NCBI RefSeq assembly: GCF_002814095.1
Contig: NZ_CP021913.1
Location: 62,001 to 126,000, forward strand
Direction of reading: 5' to 3'
Source: Sagittula sp. P11
Lineage (GTDB): Bacteria > Pseudomonadota > Alphaproteobacteria > Rhodobacterales > Rhodobacteraceae
DNA: 64,000 nucleotides
Part shown: piece after piece, positions 45,327 to 54,678 of the stretch
Numbering within the stretch: position 1 is the stretch's first letter
How the letters are laid out: the number at the start of each line of letters is the position of its first letter
Program-made: the position numbers and the translations under genes
The notes under the pieces: model-generated
The model's database searches: none
Told to the model about the DNA's origin: nothing
The model's input: only the letters and a program-made list of their open reading frames with translations

Positions 45327-45683
45327 ATGAAACGAATCCTCACCGCAACGGCCCTTGGCCTCATCACCCTGACCGCCCCGCTTGCGGCAAGCGCCGAAAA
45401 GGCCTGCCCCCCGGGTCTTGCCAAGAAGGACCCGGCCTGCGTCCCGCCGGGCCTTGCCAAGAAGATGCCGCAGGGCGGGAAGGCTGACAACGACAAGGTG
45501 TATTACGAAGTCCGCCGCGGTGAGCCGATCCCCGACCGTTACATCCTGCTGGAGAACCCCTCGCAGTACGGGCTCGATCCGAACCGAACGTATTACCACC
45601 TAGGCAATCAGGTTGTGCGCGTCGATCCGGACACCCGCGCCGTCCTGTCGATCATCGGTGCGATTGCCGAACTTTCGAACTGA
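45327..45683 (+). CDS. Small secreted protein with PPGLAKK repeats
   Basis: A 118-residue protein with a signal peptide (MKRILTATALGLITLTAPLAASA). A short repeat follows: CPPGLAKKDPACVPPGLAKK. The C-terminal domain (about 55-118) has 'GEPIPDRYILLENPSQYGLDPNRTYYHLGNQVVRVDPDTRAVLSIIGA'-like content, typical of small RcnB-like or YdgH-like periplasmic domains in Rhodobacteraceae. I do not know its function. ATG 45327 follows AGGAGAGCAGGA. A terminator hairpin follows. Confidence 0.78.
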   Translation: MKRILTATALGLITLTAPLAASAEKACPPGLAKKDPACVPPGLAKKMPQGGKADNDKVYYEVRRGEPIPDRYILLENPSQYGLDPNRTYYHLGNQVVRVDPDTRAVLSIIGAIAELSN

Positions 45684-45691
45684 TATCCCGC

Positions 45692-45715
45692 GGGGCCGCC
45701 TTCAAAGGCGGCCCC
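45692..45715 (+). terminator. Terminator hairpin after the PPGLAKK protein gene
   Basis: GGGGCCGCC, six-base loop, GGCGGCCCC: a perfect 9-base stem followed by CTCTCTCATTTCATTT, a U-rich tail. Confidence 0.8.
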
Positions 45716-45821
45716 CTCTCTCATTTCATTTGCAGATTCTCGAAGTTGATCCACATCATTTCCCCGCGGAGCCCCGCAATCTAAGGCTTATTGCAGATCA
45801 ATCTTTTGGGGGAAGTCTTCG

Positions 45822-46025
45822 ATGTTCGCGAAAAACATGGGTCAAACCGACCGTATCGTCCGCGCCGTTCTGGGCGTCGTCCTGCTCATCCTCGCCTTCG
45901 CCACGCTTGCCGGGGTTTGGGCTTGGATCGCCGGGATCGTCGGCGTCCTGATGCTGGCCACCTCGGCCATGGGGTCCTGCCCGCCCTACAGCCTTCTGGG
46001 CATCAACACCTGCAAGACCAAGTAA
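45822..46025 (+). CDS. DUF2892-family small membrane protein
   Basis: A 67-residue protein with two predicted helices: IVRAVLGVVLLILAFATLAG and WIAGIVGVLMLATSAMG. It ends SCPPYSLLGINTCKTK. The N-terminal 'NMGQTDRIVR', the 'GSCPPYSLLGINTC' ending with two cysteines and the size define DUF2892, a domain also found fused to rhodaneses (YgaP). A link to sulfur or redox chemistry is suggested by the family only. Confidence 0.92.
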   Translation: MFAKNMGQTDRIVRAVLGVVLLILAFATLAGVWAWIAGIVGVLMLATSAMGSCPPYSLLGINTCKTK

Positions 46026-46066
46026 GGATCAAAGCGGCATTGGGGCGCCGCGCGCGCCCTGCCGCC

Positions 46067-47101
46067 TCAGGACAGCGACGTCCTGACCCTCTCGTAGACC
46101 GGCTCCGGCGTGTCGTTGCCGCTGCCGCCGCCCGGCTCTTCCTCCGGCGCGATGCTGGGCGGAAGGCTGGAGGTCTCGCTGCCGTCCTTCGCGGACTCCG
46201 GCTTGGTGAACGCCGGCGTGGCTTCCGGGGTCACACCGGCCACCTCCATGATCCGGTCGCGCGCCTCCTCGGCGATGCGCCGGCCTTCGTCTATGGCAAC
46301 ATCTGCGCGGTAGAGTTCCAGCAATCCCATGGCGTTCAGCAAATCGGCCTGCAGCAGCACGTCCGGCGGATCGGAAGCCTCGCGCGCCTTGCGCATGAAC
46401 TCCATCATGATCTCGATAGAGATGGTCACCACCTCGGCGTAGCCGGGCACGGGCTCTTTCCGGGTCTGGGGCAGCAACCCGCCGATGGTTTCCGGCAGTT
46501 GCGCACCCAGCTTGTCCCACAAACCGGTCACCGGCTTCGGTTCCCACATCTTGCCGTGGCGCGCGTCGGGGTGGACCGCGATGGTGCAGGTCGCGCCAAG
46601 CGCACGGACGGCAGAGGCCGGAACCGGATTGATCAGCCCGCCGTCCAGCAACCAGCGGCCATCCACTTCGGTCGGAGAAAAGACACCCGGGATCGACGCA
46701 GAGGCCCTGACCGCTTGTGCCAGATTGCCCTTCCGCAGCCAGATCTCGCGCCCGGTGCTCATGTCCGTGGCAACGGCGAGGAAGGGGCGCGGCAGGTCTT
46801 CGATGTTCTCCGGAAGCTCCAGCTCCTCCATCAGGCGGGTGACGGCCTTGCCCTCGATCACGCCGCCCCGGTCCAGCCGGAAGTCGAGGAACTTCAGGAA
46901 CTTGCCTTGCGTCAAACCGCGCGCCCAGTCTTCGAGCGCGTCTAGCTTGCCGCCAGCCCAGGCCGCGCCGACCACCGCCCCCATGGAGCATCCCGCCACC
47001 ACCTGCGGCTCCACGCCCATGTCCTCAAGCGCGCGCAGCACCCCGATGTGACACCATCCGCGGGCACCGCCCGCCCCCAACGCCAGTCCGAGAACCGTCA
47101 T
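46067..47101 (-). CDS. Patatin-like phospholipase family protein
   Basis: A 344-residue acyl hydrolase with a Ser-Asp dyad: glycine-rich oxyanion loop GAGGARGWCHIG, nucleophile elbow GCSMG, and Asp in LLDGGLINPVP. The core occupies about 1-210; the C-terminal 130 residues are helical and then acidic and disordered (PEEEPGGGSGND). This RssA/NTE-like group acts on membrane lipids from the cytoplasm. No partner is adjacent; the neighbour uvrA is transcribed toward it on the same strand but is 90 bases away and functionally unrelated. Confidence 0.92.
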   Translation of the reverse strand: MTVLGLALGAGGARGWCHIGVLRALEDMGVEPQVVAGCSMGAVVGAAWAGGKLDALEDWARGLTQGKFLKFLDFRLDRGGVIEGKAVTRLMEELELPENIEDLPRPFLAVATDMSTGREIWLRKGNLAQAVRASASIPGVFSPTEVDGRWLLDGGLINPVPASAVRALGATCTIAVHPDARHGKMWEPKPVTGLWDKLGAQLPETIGGLLPQTRKEPVPGYAEVVTISIEIMMEFMRKAREASDPPDVLLQADLLNAMGLLELYRADVAIDEGRRIAEEARDRIMEVAGVTPEATPAFTKPESAKDGSETSSLPPSIAPEEEPGGGSGNDTPEPVYERVRTSLS

Positions 47102-47193
47102 CGTTGCCTCCGTCAGATCCGCGCCCTACGCGGCGCATGGGTTCACCATATCACCTAGGGCAAAAACCCGGGTCGGCACGGCGCGCAGACCTG

Positions 47194-50073
47194 CTATTCG
47201 GCAGCCACCTTACGGGCTTCGAGCATCGGCTTCAGGTAGCGCCCGGTGTGGCTGCGCTCCACCTCCGCGACCTCCTCGGGGGTGCCCACGGCCACGATCT
47301 CTCCGCCGCCGTCGCCGCCTTCGGGACCGATGTCGATCAGCCAGTCGGCAGTCTTGATGACGTCGAGGTTGTGCTCGATCACCACGACCGTGTTGCCCTG
47401 ATCGACCAGTTCGTGGAGCACTTCGAGGAGCTTGCGCACGTCCTCGAAATGCAGGCCGGTCGTGGGTTCGTCGAGGATATACAGCGTGCGGCCCGTGGAC
47501 CGCTTGGCCAGTTCCTTCGACAGCTTCACGCGCTGCGCCTCGCCGCCCGAAAGGGTCGTCGCCTGCTGGCCGACCTTGATGTAGCCGAGGCCCACGCGCA
47601 TCAGCGCATCCATCTTGTCGCGGATCGACGGCACGGCCTTGAAGAAGACCTGCGCGTCTTCGACCGTCATATCAAGAACGTCGGCTATGCTCTTGCCCTT
47701 GAACAGGATTTCCAGCGTCTCGCGGTTGTAGCGCTTGCCCTTGCAGGTCTCGCAGGTGACGTAGACGTCGGGCAGGAAGTGCATCTCGATCTTGATCACA
47801 CCGTCGCCTTGGCACGCCTCGCAGCGGCCGCCCTTCACGTTGAAGGAGAACCGTCCGGGCTTGTAACCGCGCGCCTTCGCCTCCGGGAGACCGGCAAACC
47901 AGTCGCGGATCGGGGTGAAGGCGCCGGTGTAGGTCGCGGGGTTGGACCGAGGGGTGCGCCCGATGGGCCGCTGGTCGATGTCGATCACCTTGTCGAGGTG
48001 CTCCAGCCCCTTGATCGTCTCGCAGGGCGCGGGCGTCTGGCGCGCGCCGTTCAGCGCCATGGAGGCCGATTTGAACAGCGTCTCGATGGTCAGCGTCGAC
48101 TTGCCGCCGCCGGACACGCCGGTCACGCAGACGAACTTGCCCAGCGGGAACTCGGCCGTCACCTCCTTGAGGTTGTTGCCGGTCGCCTTGACCACCTTCA
48201 GCTTCTTCTTGTTGCCCTTGCGGCGCTCAGTCGGGACAGCGATCTCGCGCGCGCCGGAGAGGTACTGGCCCGTCAGGCTGGCGGGGTCGTTCTGCACCTC
48301 TTCGGGCGTGCCCTTGGACACCACCTGCCCGCCGTGCACACCGGCACCGGGGCCGATGTCAAAGACGTAGTCTGCCTCGCGGATCGCCTCCTCGTCGTGT
48401 TCCACCACCAGCACCGTGTTGCCCTGGTCGCGCAGGTTCTTCAGCGTGTCGAGCAGACGGGAGTTGTCGCGCTGGTGCAGGCCGATGGACGGCTCGTCCA
48501 GCACGTAGAGCACGCCGGTCAGGCCGCTGCCGATCTGGCTGGCCAGACGTATGCGCTGGCTTTCGCCGCCCGACAGGGTCCCGGCGTTGCGGCTGAGGGT
48601 CAGGTATTCGAGACCCACGTTGTTCAGGAAGCCGAGACGTTCGCGGATCTCCTTCAGGATGGCGCGGGCGATCTCGTTCTTCTGCTGCGTCAGGTTGGCG
48701 GGCACCGTCTCGCACCAGTCGAAGGCCTGGCGGATCGACATCTGAACGACCTGCCCGACGTGCAGCAGGTGCTCCTTGTCGCTGGACGGACCGATCTTCA
48801 CCGCCAGCGCTTCTTCCCGCAGGCGGTAGCCGCTGCAGGCGCCGCAGGGACGGTTGTTCTGATACCGTTCGAACTCCTCGCGGACCCAGCTCGAATCCGT
48901 CTCGCGGTAGCGCCGTTCCATGTTGGGAATGACACCCTCGAAGGTGCGGGTAACGTTGTAGATGCGGCCGCCCTCATCGTAACGGAACGGGATCTCCTCT
49001 TCGCCGGAGCCGTACAGGAAAACCTGCTGCACATGCGCCGGAAGGTCCTTCCAGCGGGCGTTCTTGTCGAACTCGTAGTGCTTGGCGATGGCGTCGATGG
49101 TCTGGATGAAATACGGGCTCTTGCCCTTCCGCCAGGGCGCCAACGCGCCGTCCTTGATCTTCAGCGTCTGGTCCGGAACCACCAGCCGCTCGTCGAAGAA
49201 CAGCTCCACACCCAGGCCGTCACACTCCGGACAGGCGCCGAATGGGGCGTTGAACGAAAACAGCCGCGGCTCGATTTCCGGGATGGTGAACCCGCTGACC
49301 GGGCAGGCAAAATTCTCCGAGAACGTCATGCGCTCCGGCTCGCCTTCCTTCGGTGCGGTTTCCAGGATGGCGATGCCGTTGGCGAGGTCCAGCGCCGTGC
49401 GGAAGCTGTCGGCAAGCCGGGTCTGCATCCCGTCGCGCACGACGACGCGATCCACAACCACGTCGATGTCATGGCGGAACTTCTTGTCGAGGGTCGGCGG
49501 CTCGTCCAGTTCGTAGAACGTGCCGTCCACCTTGACCCGCTGGAAGCCCTGCTTGCGCAGTTCGAGGAACTCCTTGCGGTACTCCCCCTTCCGGTCGCGC
49601 ACGATGGGCGCCAGAAGATAGGCGCGCGTCCCCTCCTCCATGTCCATGACCCGGTCGACCATGTCCTGAACCTGCTGCGCCTCGATGGGCTTGCCGGTGG
49701 CGGGCGAATAGGGTGTGCCGACGCGCGCGAACAGCAGGCGGAGGTAGTCGTAGATCTCCGTTACCGTGCCGACGGTCGAGCGCGGGTTCTTCGAGGTCGT
49801 CTTCTGTTCGATGGAAATCGCCGGCGACAAACCGCTGATGTGGTCGACGTCGGGCTTCTCCATCATGTCGAGGAACTGCCGCGCGTAGGCCGAGAGCGAC
49901 TCGACATAGCGCCGCTGTCCTTCGGCATAAATCGTGTCGAAGGCGAGCGATGACTTGCCCGATCCACTCAGGCCGGTGATGACAACCAGCTGATCCCGCG
50001 GAATATCCACGTCGATCGATTTCAGATTGTGCTCGCGCGCGCCACGCACCTCGATCTGCTTCAGCTCTGGCAT
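47194..50073 (-). CDS. uvrA: Excinuclease ABC subunit A
   Basis: A 959-residue ATPase that finds DNA lesions and loads UvrB in nucleotide-excision repair. It has two ABC modules: Walker [10 protein letters not shown] and GVSGGGKST, with signatures LSGGESQRI and LSGGEAQRV. The second zinc module (CEACQGDG...[10 protein letters not shown]) is intact. The first reads CPVSGF..CPECDG, with one cysteine replaced by serine, a variant I associate with alphaproteobacteria. ATG 50073 follows GGGGAG; the open frame up to 50148 is not family-like. A LexA box lies 70 bases upstream, so SOS control is expected. Confidence 0.97.
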   Translation of the reverse strand: MPELKQIEVRGAREHNLKSIDVDIPRDQLVVITGLSGSGKSSLAFDTIYAEGQRRYVESLSAYARQFLDMMEKPDVDHISGLSPAISIEQKTTSKNPRSTVGTVTEIYDYLRLLFARVGTPYSPATGKPIEAQQVQDMVDRVMDMEEGTRAYLLAPIVRDRKGEYRKEFLELRKQGFQRVKVDGTFYELDEPPTLDKKFRHDIDVVVDRVVVRDGMQTRLADSFRTALDLANGIAILETAPKEGEPERMTFSENFACPVSGFTIPEIEPRLFSFNAPFGACPECDGLGVELFFDERLVVPDQTLKIKDGALAPWRKGKSPYFIQTIDAIAKHYEFDKNARWKDLPAHVQQVFLYGSGEEEIPFRYDEGGRIYNVTRTFEGVIPNMERRYRETDSSWVREEFERYQNNRPCGACSGYRLREEALAVKIGPSSDKEHLLHVGQVVQMSIRQAFDWCETVPANLTQQKNEIARAILKEIRERLGFLNNVGLEYLTLSRNAGTLSGGESQRIRLASQIGSGLTGVLYVLDEPSIGLHQRDNSRLLDTLKNLRDQGNTVLVVEHDEEAIREADYVFDIGPGAGVHGGQVVSKGTPEEVQNDPASLTGQYLSGAREIAVPTERRKGNKKKLKVVKATGNNLKEVTAEFPLGKFVCVTGVSGGGKSTLTIETLFKSASMALNGARQTPAPCETIKGLEHLDKVIDIDQRPIGRTPRSNPATYTGAFTPIRDWFAGLPEAKARGYKPGRFSFNVKGGRCEACQGDGVIKIEMHFLPDVYVTCETCKGKRYNRETLEILFKGKSIADVLDMTVEDAQVFFKAVPSIRDKMDALMRVGLGYIKVGQQATTLSGGEAQRVKLSKELAKRSTGRTLYILDEPTTGLHFEDVRKLLEVLHELVDQGNTVVVIEHNLDVIKTADWLIDIGPEGGDGGGEIVAVGTPEEVAEVERSHTGRYLKPMLEARKVAAE

Positions 50074-50142
50074 GGGGACTCCCCGGGTCGATGAACGTTT
50101 TAGACATAGTTGAAACATGCGCCCGGGCCAATCGGAAAATGA

Positions 50143-50157
50143 GAACATTAACCGAAC
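50143..50157 (-). promoter_or_regulatory. LexA (SOS) box of uvrA
   Basis: GAAC-ATTAACC-GAAC on the plus strand, i.e. GTTC-N7-GTTC read toward uvrA. This is an exact match to the alphaproteobacterial LexA recognition sequence, 70 bases upstream of the uvrA start codon. Confidence 0.85.
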
Positions 50158-50173
50158 ATCAATGCTGCGCCTT

Positions 50174-50195
50174 TACATTCTAAAATAGGAATGTA
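50174..50195 (+). promoter_or_regulatory. Inverted repeat of SqrR/BigR type in front of the rhodanese gene
   Basis: TACATTC-N8-GAATGTA, perfect 7-base arms containing ATTC-N8-GAAT. As I recall, this is the motif bound by the sulfide/persulfide-responsive ArsR-family repressor SqrR of Rhodobacter. It overlaps an AT-rich TATATAT stretch, 34 bases before the rhodanese start, where RNA polymerase would bind. Confidence 0.6.
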
Positions 50196-50228
50196 TATAT
50201 TGCCGCAAGAGCACAGGAGACGCCGAAA

Positions 50229-50588
50229 ATGTTCGCATTCAATCAACGCACCATGACCCCGGCGGGCATGACCGCAGCGGATGCGGTGGCACGCACCGCC
50301 GCAGGTGACATCGTTCTGGTCGATATTCGCGATCCGTCGGAACTGGCGTCCGGCGGCAAGGCGAAGGGCGCGATCAATATTCCCAGCGCCACGCTGATGA
50401 TGCGCGCCGATCCGCGGTCGCCGGAATGTGTGCCCGAACTGAAGGACGGCAAGCCCATCGCCGTCTACTGCGCGTCGGGCGCGCGGTCGGCCATGGCGAA
50501 ACAGATGCTGGAACGGATGGGCCATGCCGAGGTGCACAACATCGGCGGGCTGGGGCACTGGCGCCGCGCCGGTGGCGAAGTCGAGTAA
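50229..50588 (+). CDS. Rhodanese-domain sulfurtransferase
   Basis: A 119-residue single-domain rhodanese. LVDIRDPSELASGG and the active-site loop VYCASGARS with the persulfide cysteine are present, followed by NIGGLGHWRRAG. It moves sulfane sulfur between thiols and detoxifies sulfide-derived persulfides in the cytoplasm. It is divergent from uvrA; its own operator-like repeat suggests regulation by reactive sulfur rather than by LexA. Confidence 0.93.
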   Translation: MFAFNQRTMTPAGMTAADAVARTAAGDIVLVDIRDPSELASGGKAKGAINIPSATLMMRADPRSPECVPELKDGKPIAVYCASGARSAMAKQMLERMGHAEVHNIGGLGHWRRAGGEVE

Positions 50589-50642
50589 CCGGGGCGTGTC
50601 CCCGAACTGGTGCGCGGCACTGACGCGCCGCGCCCCTTGAAT

Positions 50643-51731
50643 TCAGCGGTAAAGCAGCGACACGCCGTCCGCGAACAGGTGCACCTTCTCCGGCACTGCT
50701 GTCAGCGGCACGGTCTGCCCGCGCATTCCGACATGGATGCCCGGCAGCTTCGCGATGACTGCGTCCGAATCCTTCTCCGCCACGAAGTACAGCAGCGTGA
50801 CCTCGCCGAGCGCCTCGGTGATGGCCACCTCGCCCGAGAAGATCGCCTCGCCCGTAGTCCGGGTGAAGTCCTCGGGCCGGATGCCGACCTTCACCTTCAG
50901 CCCCATGTCGCTGTCCTTCGTCGGCACGTTCGACAGCGCGATTCCGCCGCCCTCGAGGCGCACGGTGGTCTGCTCGCCCGTGGCGATCACCTCGCCGGGC
51001 AGCAGGTTCATTGACGGGGAACCGATGAACTGCGCCACGAACTCGCTGTTGGGCCGTTCATACAGATCGAGAGGCGTGCCGACCTGCGCGATGCCCTTGT
51101 TGGCCAGCACCACGATGCGCGTGGCAAGCGTCATCGCCTCCACCTGATCGTGGGTCACGTAGATCATCGTTCGGTCCGGCATCGACTCTTTGAGCTGGGC
51201 AATCTCGATCCGAGTGGCGACCCGCAACGCGGCGTCCAGGTTCGACAGCGGTTCGTCGAACAGGAACACCTTCGGGTCCCGCACGATGGAGCGTCCGATG
51301 GCCACGCGCTGCCGCTGACCGCCGGACAGGGCCTTGGGCAGACGGTCCAGGTAGGGTTCCAGCTGAAGCATTTTCGCGGCGCGGTTCACCGCCTCCTCGA
51401 TCTCGGCCGGGGTCTTCTTTGCCAGTTTCAGCGCGAAGGCCATGTTGTCGCGCACCGTCATGTGCGGGTAGAGCGCGTAGGACTGGAAGACCATGGCGAT
51501 GCCACGCTGCGCGGGCGGCACGTCGTTGACCACCTGCCCGTCGATCTCCAGCGTCCCGCCGGTGATCTTCTCCAGCCCCGCGATCATCCTGAGCAGCGTC
51601 GACTTTCCGCAGCCCGACGGCCCGACGAACACGATCAGTTCGCCGGCCTCGACGTCGAGGTTGATGTCGTTCAGCACGTTGACCGTGCCGCCATACGTCT
51701 TTTCGACGTCCCTGAGTTTCAGTCCAGCCAT
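50643..51731 (-). CDS. aglK: Alpha-glucoside ABC importer ATPase AglK
   Basis: A 362-residue MalK/UgpC-type ATPase. Walker A GPSGCGKST, signature [13 protein letters not shown], Walker B VFLFDEPLSNLDA and the switch His in YVTHDQ are followed by the regulatory TOBE domain (about 240-362). Last gene of the minus-strand agl operon; it energises AglF/AglG. MalK-type tails can serve several sugar importers. Starts at ATG 51731 after a G-rich site. Confidence 0.93.
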   Translation of the reverse strand: MAGLKLRDVEKTYGGTVNVLNDINLDVEAGELIVFVGPSGCGKSTLLRMIAGLEKITGGTLEIDGQVVNDVPPAQRGIAMVFQSYALYPHMTVRDNMAFALKLAKKTPAEIEEAVNRAAKMLQLEPYLDRLPKALSGGQRQRVAIGRSIVRDPKVFLFDEPLSNLDAALRVATRIEIAQLKESMPDRTMIYVTHDQVEAMTLATRIVVLANKGIAQVGTPLDLYERPNSEFVAQFIGSPSMNLLPGEVIATGEQTTVRLEGGGIALSNVPTKDSDMGLKVKVGIRPEDFTRTTGEAIFSGEVAITEALGEVTLLYFVAEKDSDAVIAKLPGIHVGMRGQTVPLTAVPEKVHLFADGVSLLYR

Positions 51732-51752
51732 GCCCCTCCCCCTTCTATCGCT

Positions 51753-53387
51753 TCAGTGCGTGTTGCGCAACGCAAGCGCAGGTTGCCACGGACCCAGATG
51801 CAGCTTGCCGTCCGGTCCCGGTGCGGCGCTGCCCAGTTCCTGCCCGATCTGGAACCAGCTGCCTTCCGGCATCTCGATGTTCGACGGCTCGCCCGACAGG
51901 TTGATCGCCACAAAGATCTCCTCGTCGCCGTGCTTGCGGAAAAAGTGCACGACGGTGCCGGTGTGGTCCATCCCGTAGTGTTCGCCCTTCTTCAGCGCCA
52001 TGTGGCTGTGACGGAAGGCGATGGCCTTGCGGTAGTGGTGCAAGAGCGCGCCCGGGTCTTCCTCCTGCGCCGACACGGCGGCGCGGATGTGCTCGAAGCT
52101 GACCGGCAGCCAGGGGTGGGCGTCAGAGAACCCGCCGTTCACCGCCTGAGCGTCCCAGACCATCGGCGTGCGGCACCCGTCGCGGCCCTTGAACTCCGGC
52201 CACATGGCGATGCCGTAGGGGTCCTGAAGGTCCTCGTAGGCCACGTCGGCCTCGTGCAGGCCCAGTTCCTCGCCCTGGTAGATGCAGACCGACCCGCGCA
52301 GGCACATCTGCAGGGTCGTCAAAGCCCGCAGCGCCGCCGGGGGCAGGTTCCAGCGCGAGGCGTGGCGCACCACGTCGTGGTTGGAATAGGCCCAGCAGGG
52401 CCAGCCGCCATTCGCCCGCTCGTCCACGTCGTTCATCACCTTCACCACCCGCTCGGCAGAAGGATAGGTGTTCGACAGGAACTCGAAAGAATAGCACATG
52501 TGCACGCGCTTGGTGCCGCGCGTGTACTCTCCCATGATCTCCAGCCCACGCTGCGCGTCGCCGACCTCGCCCACGGCGGTTTTGCCTTCGTATTCGTCCA
52601 GCAAAGCGCGGAACCGTTCGAGGAAGGCGATGTTCTCGGGCCGGTTCTTCGAATAGATGTGCTCCTGGTGATTGTAGGGGTTCACCTTCGGAGCGATGGA
52701 GTCGTCGCGGCGTTCGGGCGGGAGCGGCGGGTTGGAACGCAGCTCTTGGTCGTGCACGTAGAAGTTGATCGTGTCGAGGCGGAAGCCATCCACCCCCCGG
52801 TCCAGCCAGAACCGCACCACCTCCAGCAAGGCGTCCTGCACCTCGGAGCAATGGAAGTTGAGGTCCGGCTGCGAGGTCAGAAAGTTGTGCAGGTAGTACT
52901 GTTCCCGCGTGGTGTCCCACTGCCAGGCCGAGCCGCCGAAGATCGACAGCCAGTTGTTCGGCGGTGTGCCATCGGGTTGCGGATCGGACCACACGTACCA
53001 GTCGGATTTCGCATTGGTGCGCGACGACCGGCTTTCCACGAACCACGGGTGCAGGTCCGAGGTGTGCGACAGCACCAGGTCGATCATCACCTTGATGCCG
53101 TGCAGATGCGCCGTCTCGACCATCGTGTCGAAGTCCGAGAGCGAACCGAACATCGGGTCGACGTCGCAGTAGTCGCTTACGTCGTAACCGAAGTCCTTCA
53201 TCGGAGAGGTGAAGAACGGCGAGATCCAGATCGCGTCCACACCAAGGCTCGCGACGTGCCAGAGGCGCGCCGTGATGCCGTTGAGGTCGCCGATCCCGTC
53301 GCCGTTGGAGTCCTGGTAGCTGCGCGGGTAGATCTGGTAGATCACTCCGCCGCGCCACCAGTCCTTGTCGATGCTCGAGTCTGTCAT
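51753..53387 (-). CDS. aglA: Alpha-glucosidase AglA (GH13)
   Basis: A 544-residue cytoplasmic glycoside hydrolase family 13 enzyme that hydrolyses imported alpha-glucosides such as maltose, sucrose or trehalose. It opens WWRGGVIYQIYPRSYQDSNGDGIGDL, the oligo-1,6-glucosidase/alpha-glucosidase signature. Catalytic Asp is in FRLDTIN, Glu in AVGEVGD and the third Asp in YSNHDVVRH. No signal peptide. It is placed inside the transporter operon between aglG and aglK, as in Sinorhizobium aglEFGAK. Confidence 0.95.
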   Translation of the reverse strand: MTDSSIDKDWWRGGVIYQIYPRSYQDSNGDGIGDLNGITARLWHVASLGVDAIWISPFFTSPMKDFGYDVSDYCDVDPMFGSLSDFDTMVETAHLHGIKVMIDLVLSHTSDLHPWFVESRSSRTNAKSDWYVWSDPQPDGTPPNNWLSIFGGSAWQWDTTREQYYLHNFLTSQPDLNFHCSEVQDALLEVVRFWLDRGVDGFRLDTINFYVHDQELRSNPPLPPERRDDSIAPKVNPYNHQEHIYSKNRPENIAFLERFRALLDEYEGKTAVGEVGDAQRGLEIMGEYTRGTKRVHMCYSFEFLSNTYPSAERVVKVMNDVDERANGGWPCWAYSNHDVVRHASRWNLPPAALRALTTLQMCLRGSVCIYQGEELGLHEADVAYEDLQDPYGIAMWPEFKGRDGCRTPMVWDAQAVNGGFSDAHPWLPVSFEHIRAAVSAQEEDPGALLHHYRKAIAFRHSHMALKKGEHYGMDHTGTVVHFFRKHGDEEIFVAINLSGEPSNIEMPEGSWFQIGQELGSAAPGPDGKLHLGPWQPALALRNTH

Positions 53388-53482
53388 TTTCTTTCCCTTT
53401 TCAGGCCCGGATGGCGTCCGGCGCCTTTTCGTGACCGGCCCGCGGCCGGGGCCCCGGTCCTTGTCCCGGGGCGGGTTTCATC

Positions 53483-54634
53483 TCATTTCACGGAGCCGGC
53501 CAGGAGGCCGCGCACCAGGTATCTCTGCATGGCGAAGAACACGACCAGCGGCACGGCGATGCTGACGAAGGCCGCGGTGGCGAGGATTTCCCAGTTGCCG
53601 CCGCGCGTCCCCAGCAGTTCGACGATCTGGTTGGTCATCACCGTGGTCTGGCCCGTGGCGTCTATCAGGAAGACCTTGGCCACCAGCAGATCGTTCCACG
53701 TCCAGAGGAACTGGAAGATCGCGAAGCTGGCCAGCGCCGGATAGCTGAGCGGCAGGATGATCTTGGTGAAGATCTGGAAGTCCGTCGCCCCGTCCACGCG
53801 CGCATTCTCGATGATGTCGCGCGGCAGCCCGGCCATGTAGTTCCTGAGCAGGTAGATCGCGAGTGGCAACCCGAAGGCCGTGTGCGCCAGCCACGTCCCG
53901 AGGTAGCCCTTCCCGATGCCGATCTGCAGGTGCAGCTTCAGCAGCGGGATCAGCGCCAGTTGCAGCGGCACGACCAGCAGGCCGACGACGAAGGCGATCA
54001 ACAGCGCGCGGCCCGGGAAATCCATCCATGCCAGCGCATAGGCCGCAAAGGCCGCCACCACGATCGGGATGATCGTCGCAGGGATCGTCACCGTCAGCGT
54101 GTTGAAGAAGGCCTTGGCCATGCTGTCGGTGGCGTTGCCGGAGGTCAGCACCTGCCGGTAGTTGTCGAGCGTGAACTCCGGCGGCACCAGCGCGGTGACG
54201 AACAAACGCTCGCCGCGGCGGCCCTCCATCGCGACAGGACTTTCGATGCGGTAGTCGCCGTTCTCCGCCACGGAGATGCGCATCTGGTCGTCCTCGGCCG
54301 TGTCGCCCGGCTCATAGGCCGCCACATCACGCGAGGACGTGCCCCAGGCCGAGATGTCCAGCCGGTCGCGTCCTTCCTCGTCGAAGAGGTTGCCGGCGAT
54401 GACGTAGAGGTCGCCCTCCTGCACCTGCTGGTCCGGGGCCTTGGTGCGCAGCACGAGGTTCTGCTCGGCGGCGATGGGCGCCTTCCACCATCCGGTGGTG
54501 GCGATCTGGTCCGCCGTCCGGAAGGACGACACGAACAGCCCCACGGTCGGGAACAGCCAGAGCGCCACGATCACCACGACGGAAATGTTCACCGCCCATG
54601 TCAGCGACGACTTGTGTCCTGCGATATTATCCAT
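53483..54634 (-). CDS. aglG: Alpha-glucoside ABC permease AglG
   Basis: A 383-residue MalG-type permease. The first helix (about 13-33) is followed by an unusually long periplasmic segment (about 45-165) and then the conventional five-helix core. The EAA loop reads ENARVDGATDFQIFTKIILPL. The enlarged periplasmic insertion is the reason it exceeds the common 280 residues and is a known trait of AglG. Forms the channel with AglF. Confidence 0.93.
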   Translation of the reverse strand: MDNIAGHKSSLTWAVNISVVVIVALWLFPTVGLFVSSFRTADQIATTGWWKAPIAAEQNLVLRTKAPDQQVQEGDLYVIAGNLFDEEGRDRLDISAWGTSSRDVAAYEPGDTAEDDQMRISVAENGDYRIESPVAMEGRRGERLFVTALVPPEFTLDNYRQVLTSGNATDSMAKAFFNTLTVTIPATIIPIVVAAFAAYALAWMDFPGRALLIAFVVGLLVVPLQLALIPLLKLHLQIGIGKGYLGTWLAHTAFGLPLAIYLLRNYMAGLPRDIIENARVDGATDFQIFTKIILPLSYPALASFAIFQFLWTWNDLLVAKVFLIDATGQTTVMTNQIVELLGTRGGNWEILATAAFVSIAVPLVVFFAMQRYLVRGLLAGSVK

Positions 54635-54678
54635 AACGAGCCCCCTGCCCCTTTATCCCTGCGCGGCCGTCCTGCGCA

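Noticed and set aside
47104-49953. 949-codon open frame on the plus strand opposite uvrA
   Set aside because: It lies wholly antisense to uvrA, is rich in Arg/His/Val with no motif, and is the expected mirror frame of a high-GC gene.
47194-50073. Missing cysteine in the first zinc module of UvrA
   Set aside because: The CPVSGF form seems common in alphaproteobacterial UvrA as far as I remember, so I noted it in the gene entry but do not treat it as unusual.
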